The position numbers and the translations under genes were made by a program. A stretch of DNA of 51,959 nt from Inquilinus limosus (GTDB taxonomy: Bacteria; Pseudomonadota; Alphaproteobacteria; DSM-16000; Inquilinaceae), in NCBI RefSeq assembly GCF_002195995.1, contig NZ_NHON01000011.1:157974-209932 (forward strand). Direction: 5' to 3'. Positions within the stretch are counted from its first letter, which is position 1, and every line of letters begins with the position of its first letter. Positions 34,912 through 44,392 of the stretch are shown here, one piece after another. Below the pieces are notes generated by a model. It was given only the letters and a program-made list of their open reading frames with translations, had not been told where the DNA came from and made no database searches.

Positions 34912-35673
34912 ATGGACCAGATCCTCTTCTACGGCGTGCCCTCGGGCTGCTCCCTCGGCTCGATCGTGGCGCTGGAATGGCTCGGCCTGCCGTACCGGCT
35001 GAGCCGCATCGAGATGCCGGAGGTGGTGCAGGGCGAGGCCTATCGCCGCCTGAACCCGGTCGGCGAGACGCCGACCTTGCTGACGGCGGATGGCCGGACG
35101 ATCAGCGAGAGCCTGGCGATCCTGAACCATCTCGGCGCGCAGGGCGTCGACAGCGGCCTCGCCTTCCGCCAGGGCACGCCGGGCTTCGACCGGCTGAACC
35201 AGGCGCTGGGCTTCCTGAACACCGCCTTCTTCAACGCCTTCAGCCCGCTCTGGTACACGCTGGAGCATGGCGCGGCGGGGCCGGAGCGGGACGCGCTGCG
35301 GGCCTATGGCGCGGCCAAGGTGGCCAAGGCCCATGCCGATCTGGAGGCGATGCTGGGCGGCCGCGACTGGCTGCTGGGCGAGCGCAGCCTGGCCGACGCC
35401 TATTTCATCGGCATCGCCCGCTGGACCAAGTATCACGACGTGGTCGACCGGCGGGACTATCCCGGCCTGCAGCGCCTGTTCGAGCGGCTGGAGGCCGACC
35501 CGGCGGTGCAGTTCGCCCATGCCATCGAGCGCGGCGAGCCGGCCCGCAGCACCGGCGGCTTCCGCGGCGAGATCAGCTTGATCCAGGGCGGCTCGCACCG
35601 GCCCCTGGATGGCCACGGCGCTACGCGCCTCGCCATGACGAGGGAGGGTTGGAGAGCGGAAATCGAAGGCTAG
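34912..35673 (+). CDS. Glutathione S-transferase family protein
   Basis: 253 aa. The thioredoxin-like N-terminal domain (residues 1-80) includes FYGVPSGCSLGSIVALEWLG and the cis-Pro region NPVGETPTL followed by ISESLAILNHLG; the helical C-terminal domain includes WLLGERSLADAYF. It conjugates or reduces with glutathione; substrate unknown. Start ATG 34912 places the domain at the N-terminus. The last 28 or so residues (from SHRPLDGHGATRLAMTREG) are encoded by a copy of intergenic repeat R1, not by GST sequence, and the stop overlaps the convergent dioxygenase stop within CTAG. Confidence 0.85.
   Translation: MDQILFYGVPSGCSLGSIVALEWLGLPYRLSRIEMPEVVQGEAYRRLNPVGETPTLLTADGRTISESLAILNHLGAQGVDSGLAFRQGTPGFDRLNQALGFLNTAFFNAFSPLWYTLEHGAAGPERDALRAYGAAKVAKAHADLEAMLGGRDWLLGERSLADAYFIGIARWTKYHDVVDRRDYPGLQRLFERLEADPAVQFAHAIERGEPARSTGGFRGEISLIQGGSHRPLDGHGATRLAMTREGWRAEIEG
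35601..35640. repeat. Intergenic repeat family R1, half copy inside the GST 3' end
   Basis: The 40 bp from GCCCCTGGATGGCCACG through CGCCTCGCCATGACG match the right half of the element at 8026-8065 with few changes. Here it is translated as the C-terminal tail of the GST. The left arm is missing. Confidence 0.75.
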
Positions 35674-36446
35674 AACGAGTAGGCGTCCATCGCCAGAGCG
35701 CCCATGGTGACGCTGGCATGGAGCCGGCGGCCGGGCAGGTCGCCGGCGCCGAGCGCGACGAAGAACGGCAGGAAATGCTCGTCGGCCGGGTGGTTCTTCA
35801 CCGCCTCGGGCGCCAGGCGGCGGTAGTTCAGCAGGTCGTCGACGCGGCCCTCCTCGACCGCCGCCGCCACCCAGTCGATGAACGCCTGGGCCCAGCCGGA
35901 GACCGGGGCGTCCGGCCCGCCGCGCCAGTCCAGCGCGCGGAGGTTGTGGGTCAGCGAGCCGGAGGCCAGGACCATCACCCCCTCCTTCCGCAGCCCGCGC
36001 AGCGCCTGGCCCACCGCGTAGTGATGGGCGGGATCGCGATGCGGCTGGATCGACAGGGTCGCGACCGGGATGTCTGCCGCCGGATACATCCGCCGCAGCG
36101 GCACCCAGGCGCCATGGTCCAGGCCGCGGGTCTGGTCGATCTCGACCGGCAGGCCGGCGGCGGCGATCCGCTCGGCGGCGAGGCGCGCCAGGCCGGGCGC
36201 CCCGGTGGCCGGGTACCGGACCTGGTACAGCGGCTCGGGGAAGCCGTAGAAATCGTGGATCGTCTCCGGCGTCTGCACCGCGCCGACGGTCGGCACCTCG
36301 GTCTCGAAATGGGCCGAGGCCAGCAGGATCGCGTCCGGCCGCGGCAGCGACGGGCCGAGCGCATCGAAGAACCGTCCCGCCGGCTCGTCCGACAGCGCCA
36401 GCATCGGCGAGCCGTGGGAGACGAAGAGCGCGGGCATCGTGGACAT
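35670..36446 (-). CDS. Extradiol ring-cleavage dioxygenase, DODA/YgiD type (LigB fold)
   Basis: 258-aa class III extradiol dioxygenase-like protein. The opening PALFVSHGSPMLAL carries metal ligand H11; H46 (ASAHFETEVP) and the IHDFYGFP block are also family hallmarks, and GSLTHNLRAL and EHFLPFFVALGA follow. YgiD-like enzymes open L-DOPA or other catechols using zinc or iron. I chose ATG 36446 with CTGGAG upstream; the earlier ATG lies in the control region. Divergent from a LysR regulator. Confidence 0.88.
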   Translation of the reverse strand: MSTMPALFVSHGSPMLALSDEPAGRFFDALGPSLPRPDAILLASAHFETEVPTVGAVQTPETIHDFYGFPEPLYQVRYPATGAPGLARLAAERIAAAGLPVEIDQTRGLDHGAWVPLRRMYPAADIPVATLSIQPHRDPAHHYAVGQALRGLRKEGVMVLASGSLTHNLRALDWRGGPDAPVSGWAQAFIDWVAAAVEEGRVDDLLNYRRLAPEAVKNHPADEHFLPFFVALGAGDLPGRRLHASVTMGALAMDAYSF

Positions 36447-36522
36447 GGTTGATCTCCAGGGCGTGGCGGCACGGGACGGCCGACCGCACCTCCGCCAGCC
36501 CTCATATTGCGCCTGTTGTCGA

Positions 36523-36549
36523 TTTTGATAATCCGGCGTGACATCAAAA
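36523..36549. promoter_or_regulatory. Possible LysR operator, dioxygenase/LysR divergent region
   Basis: TTTTGAT, 13 bases, ATCAAAA form a 7-bp dyad, followed by ATTGTTGATCC and TTGACAAT up to the LysR start at 36575. The 128-bp divergent region is AT-rich compared with the neighbours, as expected for a shared control region. Confidence 0.4.
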
Positions 36550-36574
36550 GATTGTTGATCCATTTTTGACAATC

Positions 36575-37486
36575 ATGGATCGCCTCACCACGCTGGACCT
36601 GTTCGTGCGCATCGTCGATGCCGGCAGCTTCGCCGCGGGGGCGGAGCAGCTGGGCCTGTCGCGCGCGCTGGCCAGCCGGGCGATCCTCGACCTCGAGACC
36701 CGGCTGGGCACCCGGCTGCTGAACCGCACCACCCGCCGGCTGAGCCTGACCGAGGCCGGCGCCGCCTTCTACCGCCGGGCGCAGCGCATCGCAGCCGACG
36801 TCCTCGAGGCTGAGGAAGAGGCCGCGGCGCTGCACGCCCGGCCGCGCGGACTGCTGCGGGTGAACGCGCCGATGAGCTTCGGCGTGCTGCATGTCGCCCC
36901 CGCCATGGCCGGCTATCTCGAACGCTATCCCGAGGTCTCGGTCGACCTGACCCTGAACGACCGGGTCGTCGACCTGCTGGAGGACGGCACCGACCTGGCG
37001 ATCCGGATCGGCCGGCTGGCCGATTCCTCGCTGATCTCCCGCCGCCTCGCCCCCTGCCGCATCCTGCTCTGCGCCGCTCCGTCCTATCTCGCGACGCACG
37101 GCACGCCGCAGCATCCCTCCGACCTCGCCCAGCATCGCTGCATCGCCTATGCCTATGGCGGCGACCGGGGCGAATGGGTGCTGACCGGCCCGGAGGGCGA
37201 GGCGCGCATCCGCGTCAACGCCCGGCTGCAGATCAACAATGGCGACGCCATCCAGGCGGCGATCCGGGAGGGCTACGGCATCGCCCGGCAGCCGGATTTC
37301 ATCGCCGCGCCGGACCTGGCCGCCGGGCGGATGGTGCAGGTGCTGCCGGAATGGCGGCTGCCGGAGCTCGGGATCCACGCCGTCTACCCGCCGGCTCGCA
37401 CCCTGTCGGCCAAGGTGCGCAGCTTCGTCGACTTCATGGCCGAGCGCTTCGCCCGCCCCTCCTGGAGCCTCGACAGCACCGGCTGA
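36575..37486 (+). CDS. LysR-family transcriptional regulator
   Basis: 303 aa with helix-turn-helix (IVDAGSFAAGAEQLGLSRALASRAI) and LNRTTRRLSLTEAGAAFY, then an effector domain with INNGDAIQAAIREGYGIARQPDF. The type is that of regulators beside aromatic or oxidoreductase genes. I chose ATG 36575; TTG 36566 is the alternative. It is divergent from the dioxygenase gene and is its likely regulator. Confidence 0.88.
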   Translation: MDRLTTLDLFVRIVDAGSFAAGAEQLGLSRALASRAILDLETRLGTRLLNRTTRRLSLTEAGAAFYRRAQRIAADVLEAEEEAAALHARPRGLLRVNAPMSFGVLHVAPAMAGYLERYPEVSVDLTLNDRVVDLLEDGTDLAIRIGRLADSSLISRRLAPCRILLCAAPSYLATHGTPQHPSDLAQHRCIAYAYGGDRGEWVLTGPEGEARIRVNARLQINNGDAIQAAIREGYGIARQPDFIAAPDLAAGRMVQVLPEWRLPELGIHAVYPPARTLSAKVRSFVDFMAERFARPSWSLDSTG

Positions 37487-37523
37487 AGCCGGCAGTCTCG
37501 CGCCTCCCGCATGCGAGGCCGCC

Positions 37524-37892
37524 ATGAGCAAGACCGCCGCCGACATCGTCGATTTCGCCGCCGCCCGGTCCGAGGACACGACCTACCGGCCGGATCCGGC
37601 CAAGGTGCTGGCCGGCGACCCGGTGCAGACGGTGCGCAACTTCTACGACGATCCGAGCGGCCAGTTCTCCTCGGGGATCTGGGAAGGCGCGATCGGTGCC
37701 TGGCGCGTAACCTACACCGAGGAGGAGTTCTGCCACCTGCTGTCCGGGACGGTGGAACTCGCCGACGAATCCGGCGGCATCCGCCGCTTCGAGGCCGGGG
37801 CAAGCTTCGTCATTCCGGCCGGCTTCACCGGGACCTGGGCAAACGTGACCTCGGCCCGCAAACTGTATGTGATCTACGAGCGCAAGGGCTGA
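37524..37892 (+). CDS. Cupin domain protein (DUF861/EutQ-like)
   Basis: 122-aa single cupin. The pattern FSSGIWEGAIGAWRVTYTEEEFCHLLSGTVELADESGG and FEAGASFVIPAGFTGTW fits the cupin_3 (DUF861) family; the motif lacks the usual HxH and has E and C instead, so metal binding is uncertain. Function unknown. It starts 37 bp after the LysR gene on the same strand and ends 3 bp from the convergent DUF455 stop. Confidence 0.8.
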   Translation: MSKTAADIVDFAAARSEDTTYRPDPAKVLAGDPVQTVRNFYDDPSGQFSSGIWEGAIGAWRVTYTEEEFCHLLSGTVELADESGGIRRFEAGASFVIPAGFTGTWANVTSARKLYVIYERKG

Positions 37893-37895
37893 TCC

Positions 37896-38687
37896 CTACT
37901 CCGCCAGCGGCTCGTAGAAGGCGGCAGCGAAGCCGGCCAGGTCGCGGGCCGGCACGTTGAAGGGCCGCTTCAGCTTGGCCCGGAAATAGCGGCGCACCAG
38001 CGCGTGATAGGTCGGGACCGGCGGCATGGCTTGGCGGCCGCACTCCCATTCGAACCAGCGCCGGCCGGCGGCGACATGGCCGATCTCGTCGGTGTAGATC
38101 CGGTGCAGGATGCGCGCGCTGTCGGCATCGCCGGCCCGCTCCAGCCGCTCCACCGTCTCCGGCGTCACGTCCAGGCCGCGCGCCTCCAGCACCAGCGGCA
38201 CCACCGAGAGCCGGCCGAGCAGGTCCTCCGCCGTCTCCTCCGCCGCCTGCCACAGCCCGTCATGCGCCGGCAGGGCGCCGTAGGCGGAGCCGAGCTGGTT
38301 CAGCCGCACCGACAGCAGGCCGTGATGCGTCGCCTCCTCGTCGGCGACCTTGACCCAGTCGTCGAAGAACCCCTCCGGCGTCTCCGCCGTGGCGAAGCGG
38401 GCGATCAGGTCCCAGCTCAGGTCGATCGCGTTCAGCTCGATATGCGCCAAGGCGTGCAGCAGGGCGATCCGCCCCGCCTCCCCGCCCAGCCGGCGCTTCG
38501 GCATGTCGCCGGGCCGCCGCAGCTCCGGCTGCGCCGGGCGGGCCGGCCGTGGCGGCGGGCGGCGGGTGCCGAGCACAGGGATCGCGCGCTGGCGCCAGGC
38601 CGCGGCGGCCTGGTGGCTCAGCTCGATCTTGTGCAGTGGGTCCGCCGTCTCGAGGACCTGGACGGCGAGGTCGGTCAGCACTTCCAT
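37896..38687 (-). CDS. DUF455 ferritin-like protein
   Basis: 263 aa. Ferritin-like di-iron carboxylate residues are suggested by HIELNAIDL, DEEATHHGLL, EARGLDVTP and TDEIGHVAAG. The family (DUF455) is related to MiaE-type di-iron hydroxylases but has no settled substrate. AGAGGAG precedes the ATG. I recall DUF455 genes lying near bcp and glnE in related bacteria; here they are 4 kb apart with regulators and enzymes between. Confidence 0.85.
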   Translation of the reverse strand: MEVLTDLAVQVLETADPLHKIELSHQAAAAWRQRAIPVLGTRRPPPRPARPAQPELRRPGDMPKRRLGGEAGRIALLHALAHIELNAIDLSWDLIARFATAETPEGFFDDWVKVADEEATHHGLLSVRLNQLGSAYGALPAHDGLWQAAEETAEDLLGRLSVVPLVLEARGLDVTPETVERLERAGDADSARILHRIYTDEIGHVAAGRRWFEWECGRQAMPPVPTYHALVRRYFRAKLKRPFNVPARDLAGFAAAFYEPLAE

Positions 38688-38834
38688 GGGCTCCTCTTAC
38701 ACCAGGACCCGGCTGCCCTGAAGCGTCAGCCCGGCCGGATCGTCTCAACTTTGGCACGGTCTCAGGATGTTCCTGCGGCGTAACGATGTTATCCTCGGCA
38801 TCGTCCATGCGGCCTGATGCAAGGCGGCAGACGA

Positions 38835-39554
38835 ATGATCATTGCCGCAGCCCGAGATTGTCCCGAGATCCCGTTGTTCCGACGCCGTGCCGATCGCGCG
38901 CCTTTCGCCCGACCATCCCAGCCGCCGATCGGCCGATCCTCGCCTCCCCCGGCCACAGCCGGACCGCCTTGCGGGCCTGACCGGCGCGCGCCCGTCGCCG
39001 GGGGGCGTCCAGGGCTGCCGCTGCGGCGCGCCATCCGCGCGCTGGCGGCAGCCGGCGCCGCGCTGCTGGCCCTGGCCATGCCCGGCCGGGCCCAGGACCC
39101 GCCGCGGGACAGCGCCGCCGCGGTCCAGCAGGTGGTGATGGGGATCATCAGCTACACCCGCTGGCCGGTCGAGCCGCCGCGGCTGCGCCTGTGCGTGATC
39201 GGCCCGGCCGACTATGCCCGCGACCTCCTGGCCGGCGCCGTGCAGCCCTCGGGCCGCCCGGTCCTGGGAGATCGCCTTGGTACCGACGGATCGCCCGGCG
39301 AGGATTGCGACGTCGTCTATCTCGGCCGGGTCGGCGAGGCCGAGCGGCGGCAGATCTTCGAACGCCTGGCCGGCCGCCCGGTGCTCAGCATCAGCGAGCA
39401 GGACGACAGCTGCACCGTCGGCGGCATGTTCTGCCTGCAGGTCCGGGGCACCCAGGTGTCGTTCCAGATCAACCTCGATTCCGTGGCCCGCGGCGGCGTC
39501 CGGGTGAGCCCGAAGGTGCTGCAGCTCGGCCGGCGCAAGGAGACGGCGCCGTGA
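38835..39554 (+). CDS. yfiR: YfiR-like periplasmic repressor (DUF4154)
   Basis: Small periplasmic protein that in Pseudomonas binds and silences the diguanylate cyclase YfiN. After a long basic N-terminus a hydrophobic stretch (LRRAIRALAAAGAALLALAMPGRAQ) is the signal peptide. The core has ISYTRWP, RLCVIGP and the LSISE block of DUF4154. Four cysteines match the two disulfides known in P. aeruginosa YfiR: the first pair 38 residues apart and the second as C-x6-C (DSCTVGGMFC), which could make it redox-responsive. The start is uncertain (38817, 38835 or later). It overlaps yfiN by GTGA. Confidence 0.8.
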   Translation: MIIAAARDCPEIPLFRRRADRAPFARPSQPPIGRSSPPPATAGPPCGPDRRAPVAGGRPGLPLRRAIRALAAAGAALLALAMPGRAQDPPRDSAAAVQQVVMGIISYTRWPVEPPRLRLCVIGPADYARDLLAGAVQPSGRPVLGDRLGTDGSPGEDCDVVYLGRVGEAERRQIFERLAGRPVLSISEQDDSCTVGGMFCLQVRGTQVSFQINLDSVARGGVRVSPKVLQLGRRKETAP

Positions 39555-40843
39555 GCCGGCGGGGCGACGCCCGGGAGCCTCGGCCGCCGCTGCGGCGGGT
39601 GCTGCGGCGGGCCCATCTCGGCGTCGCCCTTCTGGCGGTGACGCTGGCCGGGCTGACCCTGACCGTCGCCGGCTTCGCCGCCCTGCGCGCCTATGCCGGC
39701 AGCAACCTGCAGCTGATCGCGACCTCGATGAGCTACACGGTCGAGGCCGCGCTGGTGTTCAAGGACCGCGCCGCGGCCGAGGAGGCGCTGGGCCTGATCG
39801 CCTCCGCCGAAGGCGGCGTGGCCGAGGCCAATGTGTTCGACGCCCATGGCGCGCTGTTCGCCCATTGGCAGCGCCCAGGAGGGTCGGCCCTGGCCGAGCT
39901 GGATCATCGCCTGGCCGATATCATCTTCGCCTCGCCCGTGCTGCAGCCGATCAGCCATGACGGCGCCGGGATCGGGCGCGTCGAGCTGCACGGCAATGCC
40001 CGCGGCCTGCTGCGCTTCCTGGCGATCGGGGCCGTCGTCGTGCTGGTCTGCATCGTGCTGAGCGCGCTAAGCGCGCTGCTGCTGTCGCGCTATCTGGTGG
40101 CCGGCATCGTCGGCCCGCTGCAGACGCTGGCCACGGTGGCCCACCGGGTCCGCACCCAGCGGACCTTCGACCGGCGCGTGCCGCCGGCGGCGATCGCCGA
40201 GCTGAACGAGCTGGCCGGCGACTTCAACGCCCTGCTCGGCGAGCTGGAGGCGTGGCAGGCGCGGCTGCAGCGCGAGAACGAATCCCTGGCGCATCAGGCC
40301 AGCCATGACAGCCTGACCGGCCTGCCGAACCGCGCCAGCTTCGAGGTGCGGCTGACCGGCGCGCTGCAGGAGGCCGCGGCGGCGCAGCACCGCGTCGCGG
40401 TGCTGTTCCTCGACAGCGACAACTTCAAGCAGACCAATGACGATCTCGGCCACGCCGCCGGCGACGCCGTCCTCGCGGCCGTCGCCGCGCGGGTGCGGGA
40501 TCAGCTGCGCAAGACCGACCTGGTGGCCCGCCTGGGCGGCGACGAGTTCGCCGTGCTGCTGGCCCCGGTCACCGAGATCGCCGACGCGCTGCATGTCGCC
40601 GACGACATCCTGGCCAGCCTGCAGCAGCCGGTGCGGCTGCCGGACGGCGACGCCGTCACCGCCTCGGTCAGCATCGGCATCGCCGTGTTCCCGGACCATG
40701 CCCTGGACGGCGCCGCGCTGCTGCAGCGGGCCGATGCCGCCATGTATCTCGCCAAACGCCTCCGGCCCGGCGGACGGGAGCTCGCCGCCGGGCCGGAGCC
40801 ATTATTCGAAGAACGGGGGACCCAGATTGCTTCTCGTCACTAG
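39551..40843 (+). CDS. yfiN: Diguanylate cyclase YfiN (CHASE8-HAMP-GGDEF)
   Basis: 430-aa inner-membrane enzyme that makes cyclic di-GMP from GTP. Membrane helix near 21-45, periplasmic sensor domain 46-152, second helix 153-179, HAMP near 180-235, and GGDEF domain from 250 (SHDSLTGLPNR). The catalytic motif is intact, GGDEF (329-333), and the inhibitory I-site RKTD (320-323) sits five residues before it. It starts at GTG 39551, overlapping the yfiR stop. Placed between yfiR and yfiB it should be held off by YfiR in the periplasm. Confidence 0.88.
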   Translation: MSRRGDAREPRPPLRRVLRRAHLGVALLAVTLAGLTLTVAGFAALRAYAGSNLQLIATSMSYTVEAALVFKDRAAAEEALGLIASAEGGVAEANVFDAHGALFAHWQRPGGSALAELDHRLADIIFASPVLQPISHDGAGIGRVELHGNARGLLRFLAIGAVVVLVCIVLSALSALLLSRYLVAGIVGPLQTLATVAHRVRTQRTFDRRVPPAAIAELNELAGDFNALLGELEAWQARLQRENESLAHQASHDSLTGLPNRASFEVRLTGALQEAAAAQHRVAVLFLDSDNFKQTNDDLGHAAGDAVLAAVAARVRDQLRKTDLVARLGGDEFAVLLAPVTEIADALHVADDILASLQQPVRLPDGDAVTASVSIGIAVFPDHALDGAALLQRADAAMYLAKRLRPGGRELAAGPEPLFEERGTQIASRH

Positions 40844-41318
40844 GCGCACCGCCCTGTCGCTCACCCTCGCCGGCCTCGCCGCGCCGGTCCTGGCCGGCTG
40901 CCAGTCCGGCCTGACCCCGGCCCAGATCGCGCTGCTGAAGCAGCAGGGCTTCGAGCTGACCAGCAGCGGCTGGGAGTTCGGCATGTCGAGCAAGCTGCTG
41001 TTCGGCACCAACGAGGCCACGCTCGCCGCCGGCCAGCGCGAGTCCATCGGCCAGCTGGCGCGGGCGCTGCTGTCGGTCGACATCCATCGGCTGCGGGTCG
41101 AGGGCCACACCGACGACTACGGCACGCCGGATTACAACCTGGCGCTGTCGCAGCGCCGGGCGCAGGCGGTCGCCGACGCCCTCGCCGCGGCCGGCATCCC
41201 GGCCCGGGACATGCAGGTGGTCGGCATGGGCATGAGCGCGCCGGTCGAGGACAACCGCTCCTCGGCCGGGCGACGCGAGAACCGCCGCGTCGCGGTCATC
41301 GTCTCGAACCAGCAGTAG
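40827..41318 (+). CDS. yfiB: YfiB-like OmpA-domain outer-membrane lipoprotein
   Basis: 163 aa. Signal peptide with lipobox LAGC (Cys25), then an OmpA C-terminal peptidoglycan-binding domain (LLFGTNEATLAAGQ, VEGHTDDYGTPDYNLALSQRRA, RRENRRVAVIV). In Pseudomonas YfiB sequesters YfiR at the outer membrane and so activates YfiN. I chose TTG 40827, preceded by GGGGGA and 17 bp inside yfiN; no closer ATG or GTG gives the signal peptide. Confidence 0.85.
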   Translation: MLLVTRRTALSLTLAGLAAPVLAGCQSGLTPAQIALLKQQGFELTSSGWEFGMSSKLLFGTNEATLAAGQRESIGQLARALLSVDIHRLRVEGHTDDYGTPDYNLALSQRRAQAVADALAAAGIPARDMQVVGMGMSAPVEDNRSSAGRRENRRVAVIVSNQQ

Positions 41319-41350
41319 CCGGCTGCGAGAAAGAGGCTGAGGTCCTTTGG

Positions 41351-41469
41351 AAATGCGCTGGCGTGAGTCGGCTGGCGGCGGTTTCGAGAACCGGCGCGCA
41401 GCGGACGTTAAAGTCCGTGAGCACCGGAAGCGCAGAAACCGCCGTCAGACGGCCACGCCAGTAGCATTT
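41351..41469. repeat. 119-bp long palindromic element
   Basis: Outer arms AAATGC-g-CTGGCGTG (41351-41365) and CACGCCAG-ta-GCATTT (41454-41469), inner arms CTGGCGGCGGTTTC (41372-41385) and GAAACCGCCGTCAG (41435-41448, one mismatch), and a central hairpin CGGAC-gttaaa-GTCCG (41402-41417). It lies between the convergent yfiB and rocD genes. It would fold into one long interrupted stem on either strand. It may be a mobile palindrome, a bidirectional terminator or a structured RNA. Confidence 0.75.
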
Positions 41470-41479
41470 GCGAAGGGCC

Positions 41480-42691
<1,212 letters not shown>

Positions 42692-42726
42692 GATCCTGCT
42701 CCTGTTCCCGTCCTGTCGGTTCGCGG

Positions 42727-43707
42727 CTATTGGGCGCCCGAGGCCGCGCGTTCCACCGCCCCGACCCGGTCGATGATCTGCCGCCCGAACAGGCTGGAGA
42801 CCAGGTCGACCAGCAGCAGGGCGCTCTTGCCGCGGTCGTCGAGGAAGGGGTTCAGCTCGACCACGTCGAGCGACCCGACCAGGCCGCTGTCGTAGAGCAT
42901 CTCCATGATCAGATGCGCCTCGCGGTAGGTCGCCCCGCCCGGCACGGTAGTGCCGACGCCCGGCGCGATCGACGGGTCGAGGAAATCGACGTCGAGGCTG
43001 ACATGCAGCACGCCGTTCCGCGCCGCGACCTTGTCGAGGATCCGGCGCATCAGCACCGCGACGCCGTATTCGTCGACCAGGCGCATGTCGAACACCTCGA
43101 CGCCGCGGCGGCGCAGCAGCGCCCGCTCCTCACGGTCGATCGAGCGGGCGCCGAGGATGGTCAGGTTCTGCGGGTCCAGCCGCTCGCGCGTCTCGGCCCC
43201 GAACACGTCGTCCAGCCCCGGCTCGCCGCACAGCAGCGCCGCCGACATGCCGTGCATGTTGCCCGACGGCGTGGTCGCCGGGGTGTTGAAGTCGGTGTGG
43301 GCGTCGAGCCACAGCACGAACAGCTCGCGCCCGGCCTCGCGGCAATGGCGCAGCACGCCGTTGACCGAGCCCATCGACAGGCTGTGGTCGCCGCCGAGGA
43401 AGATCGGCAGTGTCCCCTGGTTCATCAGCGCATAGGCGCGGTCGCTGAGCACCCGGGACCAGCCGGCGATCTCCGGCAGGAAGCGCATCTGCGGTGTCTC
43501 GGCCACGGCCGGCAGCGGCCGCGCCGGCGCCAGGTCGCCGTGGTCCTCGACCTCGAAGCCGAGGCCCTGCAGGCTGGGCAGCAAGCCGGCGGTGCGCAGC
43601 CCAGCCGGGCCCATGATGGCGCCGCGATGGCCGGCCCCGACCTCGACCGGCGCGCCCACCAAAGCGATGCGCGGGGGCCGCTGCTGCGTGCGATCGGTTC
43701 CGTCCAT
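42727..43707 (-). CDS. rocF: Arginase
   Basis: 326-aa binuclear manganese hydrolase that splits arginine into ornithine and urea. Metal motifs GGDHS (105-109), DAHTD (135-139) and DVDFLDP (near 243) are intact, and TPSGNMHGM is the substrate loop of true arginases. First gene of rocF-rocD and divergent from an Lrp-type regulator. Confidence 0.94.
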   Translation of the reverse strand: MDGTDRTQQRPPRIALVGAPVEVGAGHRGAIMGPAGLRTAGLLPSLQGLGFEVEDHGDLAPARPLPAVAETPQMRFLPEIAGWSRVLSDRAYALMNQGTLPIFLGGDHSLSMGSVNGVLRHCREAGRELFVLWLDAHTDFNTPATTPSGNMHGMSAALLCGEPGLDDVFGAETRERLDPQNLTILGARSIDREERALLRRRGVEVFDMRLVDEYGVAVLMRRILDKVAARNGVLHVSLDVDFLDPSIAPGVGTTVPGGATYREAHLIMEMLYDSGLVGSLDVVELNPFLDDRGKSALLLVDLVSSLFGRQIIDRVGAVERAASGAQ

Positions 43708-43781
43708 GTCCGGCCATCCCTGTTGGCGGAGGATTGAGAGCCGATTATCCCCCTGCCAGGAGGTGACATAAAGCCGGCATC

Positions 43782-43818
43782 TTGGCTATTTTGCTCAGCA
43801 GACTACGCAAATTGCCAA
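43782..43818. promoter_or_regulatory. Dyad operator between rocF and the Lrp regulator
   Basis: TTGGC-tat-TTTGC, 12 bases, GCAAA-tt-GCCAA: two nested inverted pairs symmetrical but for one base, 16 bp before the lrp ATG. AT-rich palindromes of this form are typical Lrp/AsnC-family binding sites. It suggests arginine- or ornithine-responsive control of rocFD and autoregulation. Confidence 0.55.
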
Positions 43819-43833
43819 GGCAGACCGATCAGA

Positions 43834-44271
43834 ATGGACGATCTCGATCACAAGCTGCTGTCGCTGCTGCGGGCCGATGCCCGCACCCCCGTCTCGACCC
43901 TGGCGCCGGCGCTCGGCGTCTCCCGCGCCACGGTGCGGGCGCGGATCGACCGGCTGGTCGACACCGGCGTGATCCAGGGCTTCACCATCGTGGTCAAGGC
44001 CGGCAGCCAGCCGAACCAGGTCCGCGCCATCACCATGGTCGAGGTCGAGGGCCAGGCCGCCGACCGGGTGATCCAGCGGCTGCGCGGCTTCCCCGAGGTG
44101 CGGGCGCTGCACTCGACCAATGGCCGCTGGGACATCGTCGCCGAGATCGAGACGGCGACTCTGGAGGAATTCGACCAGACACTGCGGCGGATCCGCCAGG
44201 TCCAAGGCATCTCGCAGACCGAGACCAGCCTGATGCTGTCCTCGATCCGGACGCGCACCGAAGCGGTGTAG
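43834..44271 (+). CDS. Lrp/AsnC-family transcriptional regulator
   Basis: 145 aa. N-terminal helix-turn-helix (LDHKLLSLLRADARTPVSTLAPALGVSRATVRARIDRL) and C-terminal RAM ligand-binding domain (ALHSTNGRWDIVAEIE). Divergent from rocF, 126 bp apart; in related bacteria an Lrp-type protein activates arginase and ornithine-degradation genes in response to arginine or ornithine, which is the likely role here. Confidence 0.9.
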   Translation: MDDLDHKLLSLLRADARTPVSTLAPALGVSRATVRARIDRLVDTGVIQGFTIVVKAGSQPNQVRAITMVEVEGQAADRVIQRLRGFPEVRALHSTNGRWDIVAEIETATLEEFDQTLRRIRQVQGISQTETSLMLSSIRTRTEAV

Positions 44272-44392
44272 TGCGGGTGGATTCATCCTACATTTATCAC
44301 GAAACATTTGTGCGCCGGCGGCGTTGAACAAGCCGACCCACTCGGCTAGGGATTGCAGCCGACCCGATCCACCGCCTCGAGGAAGACGGACG

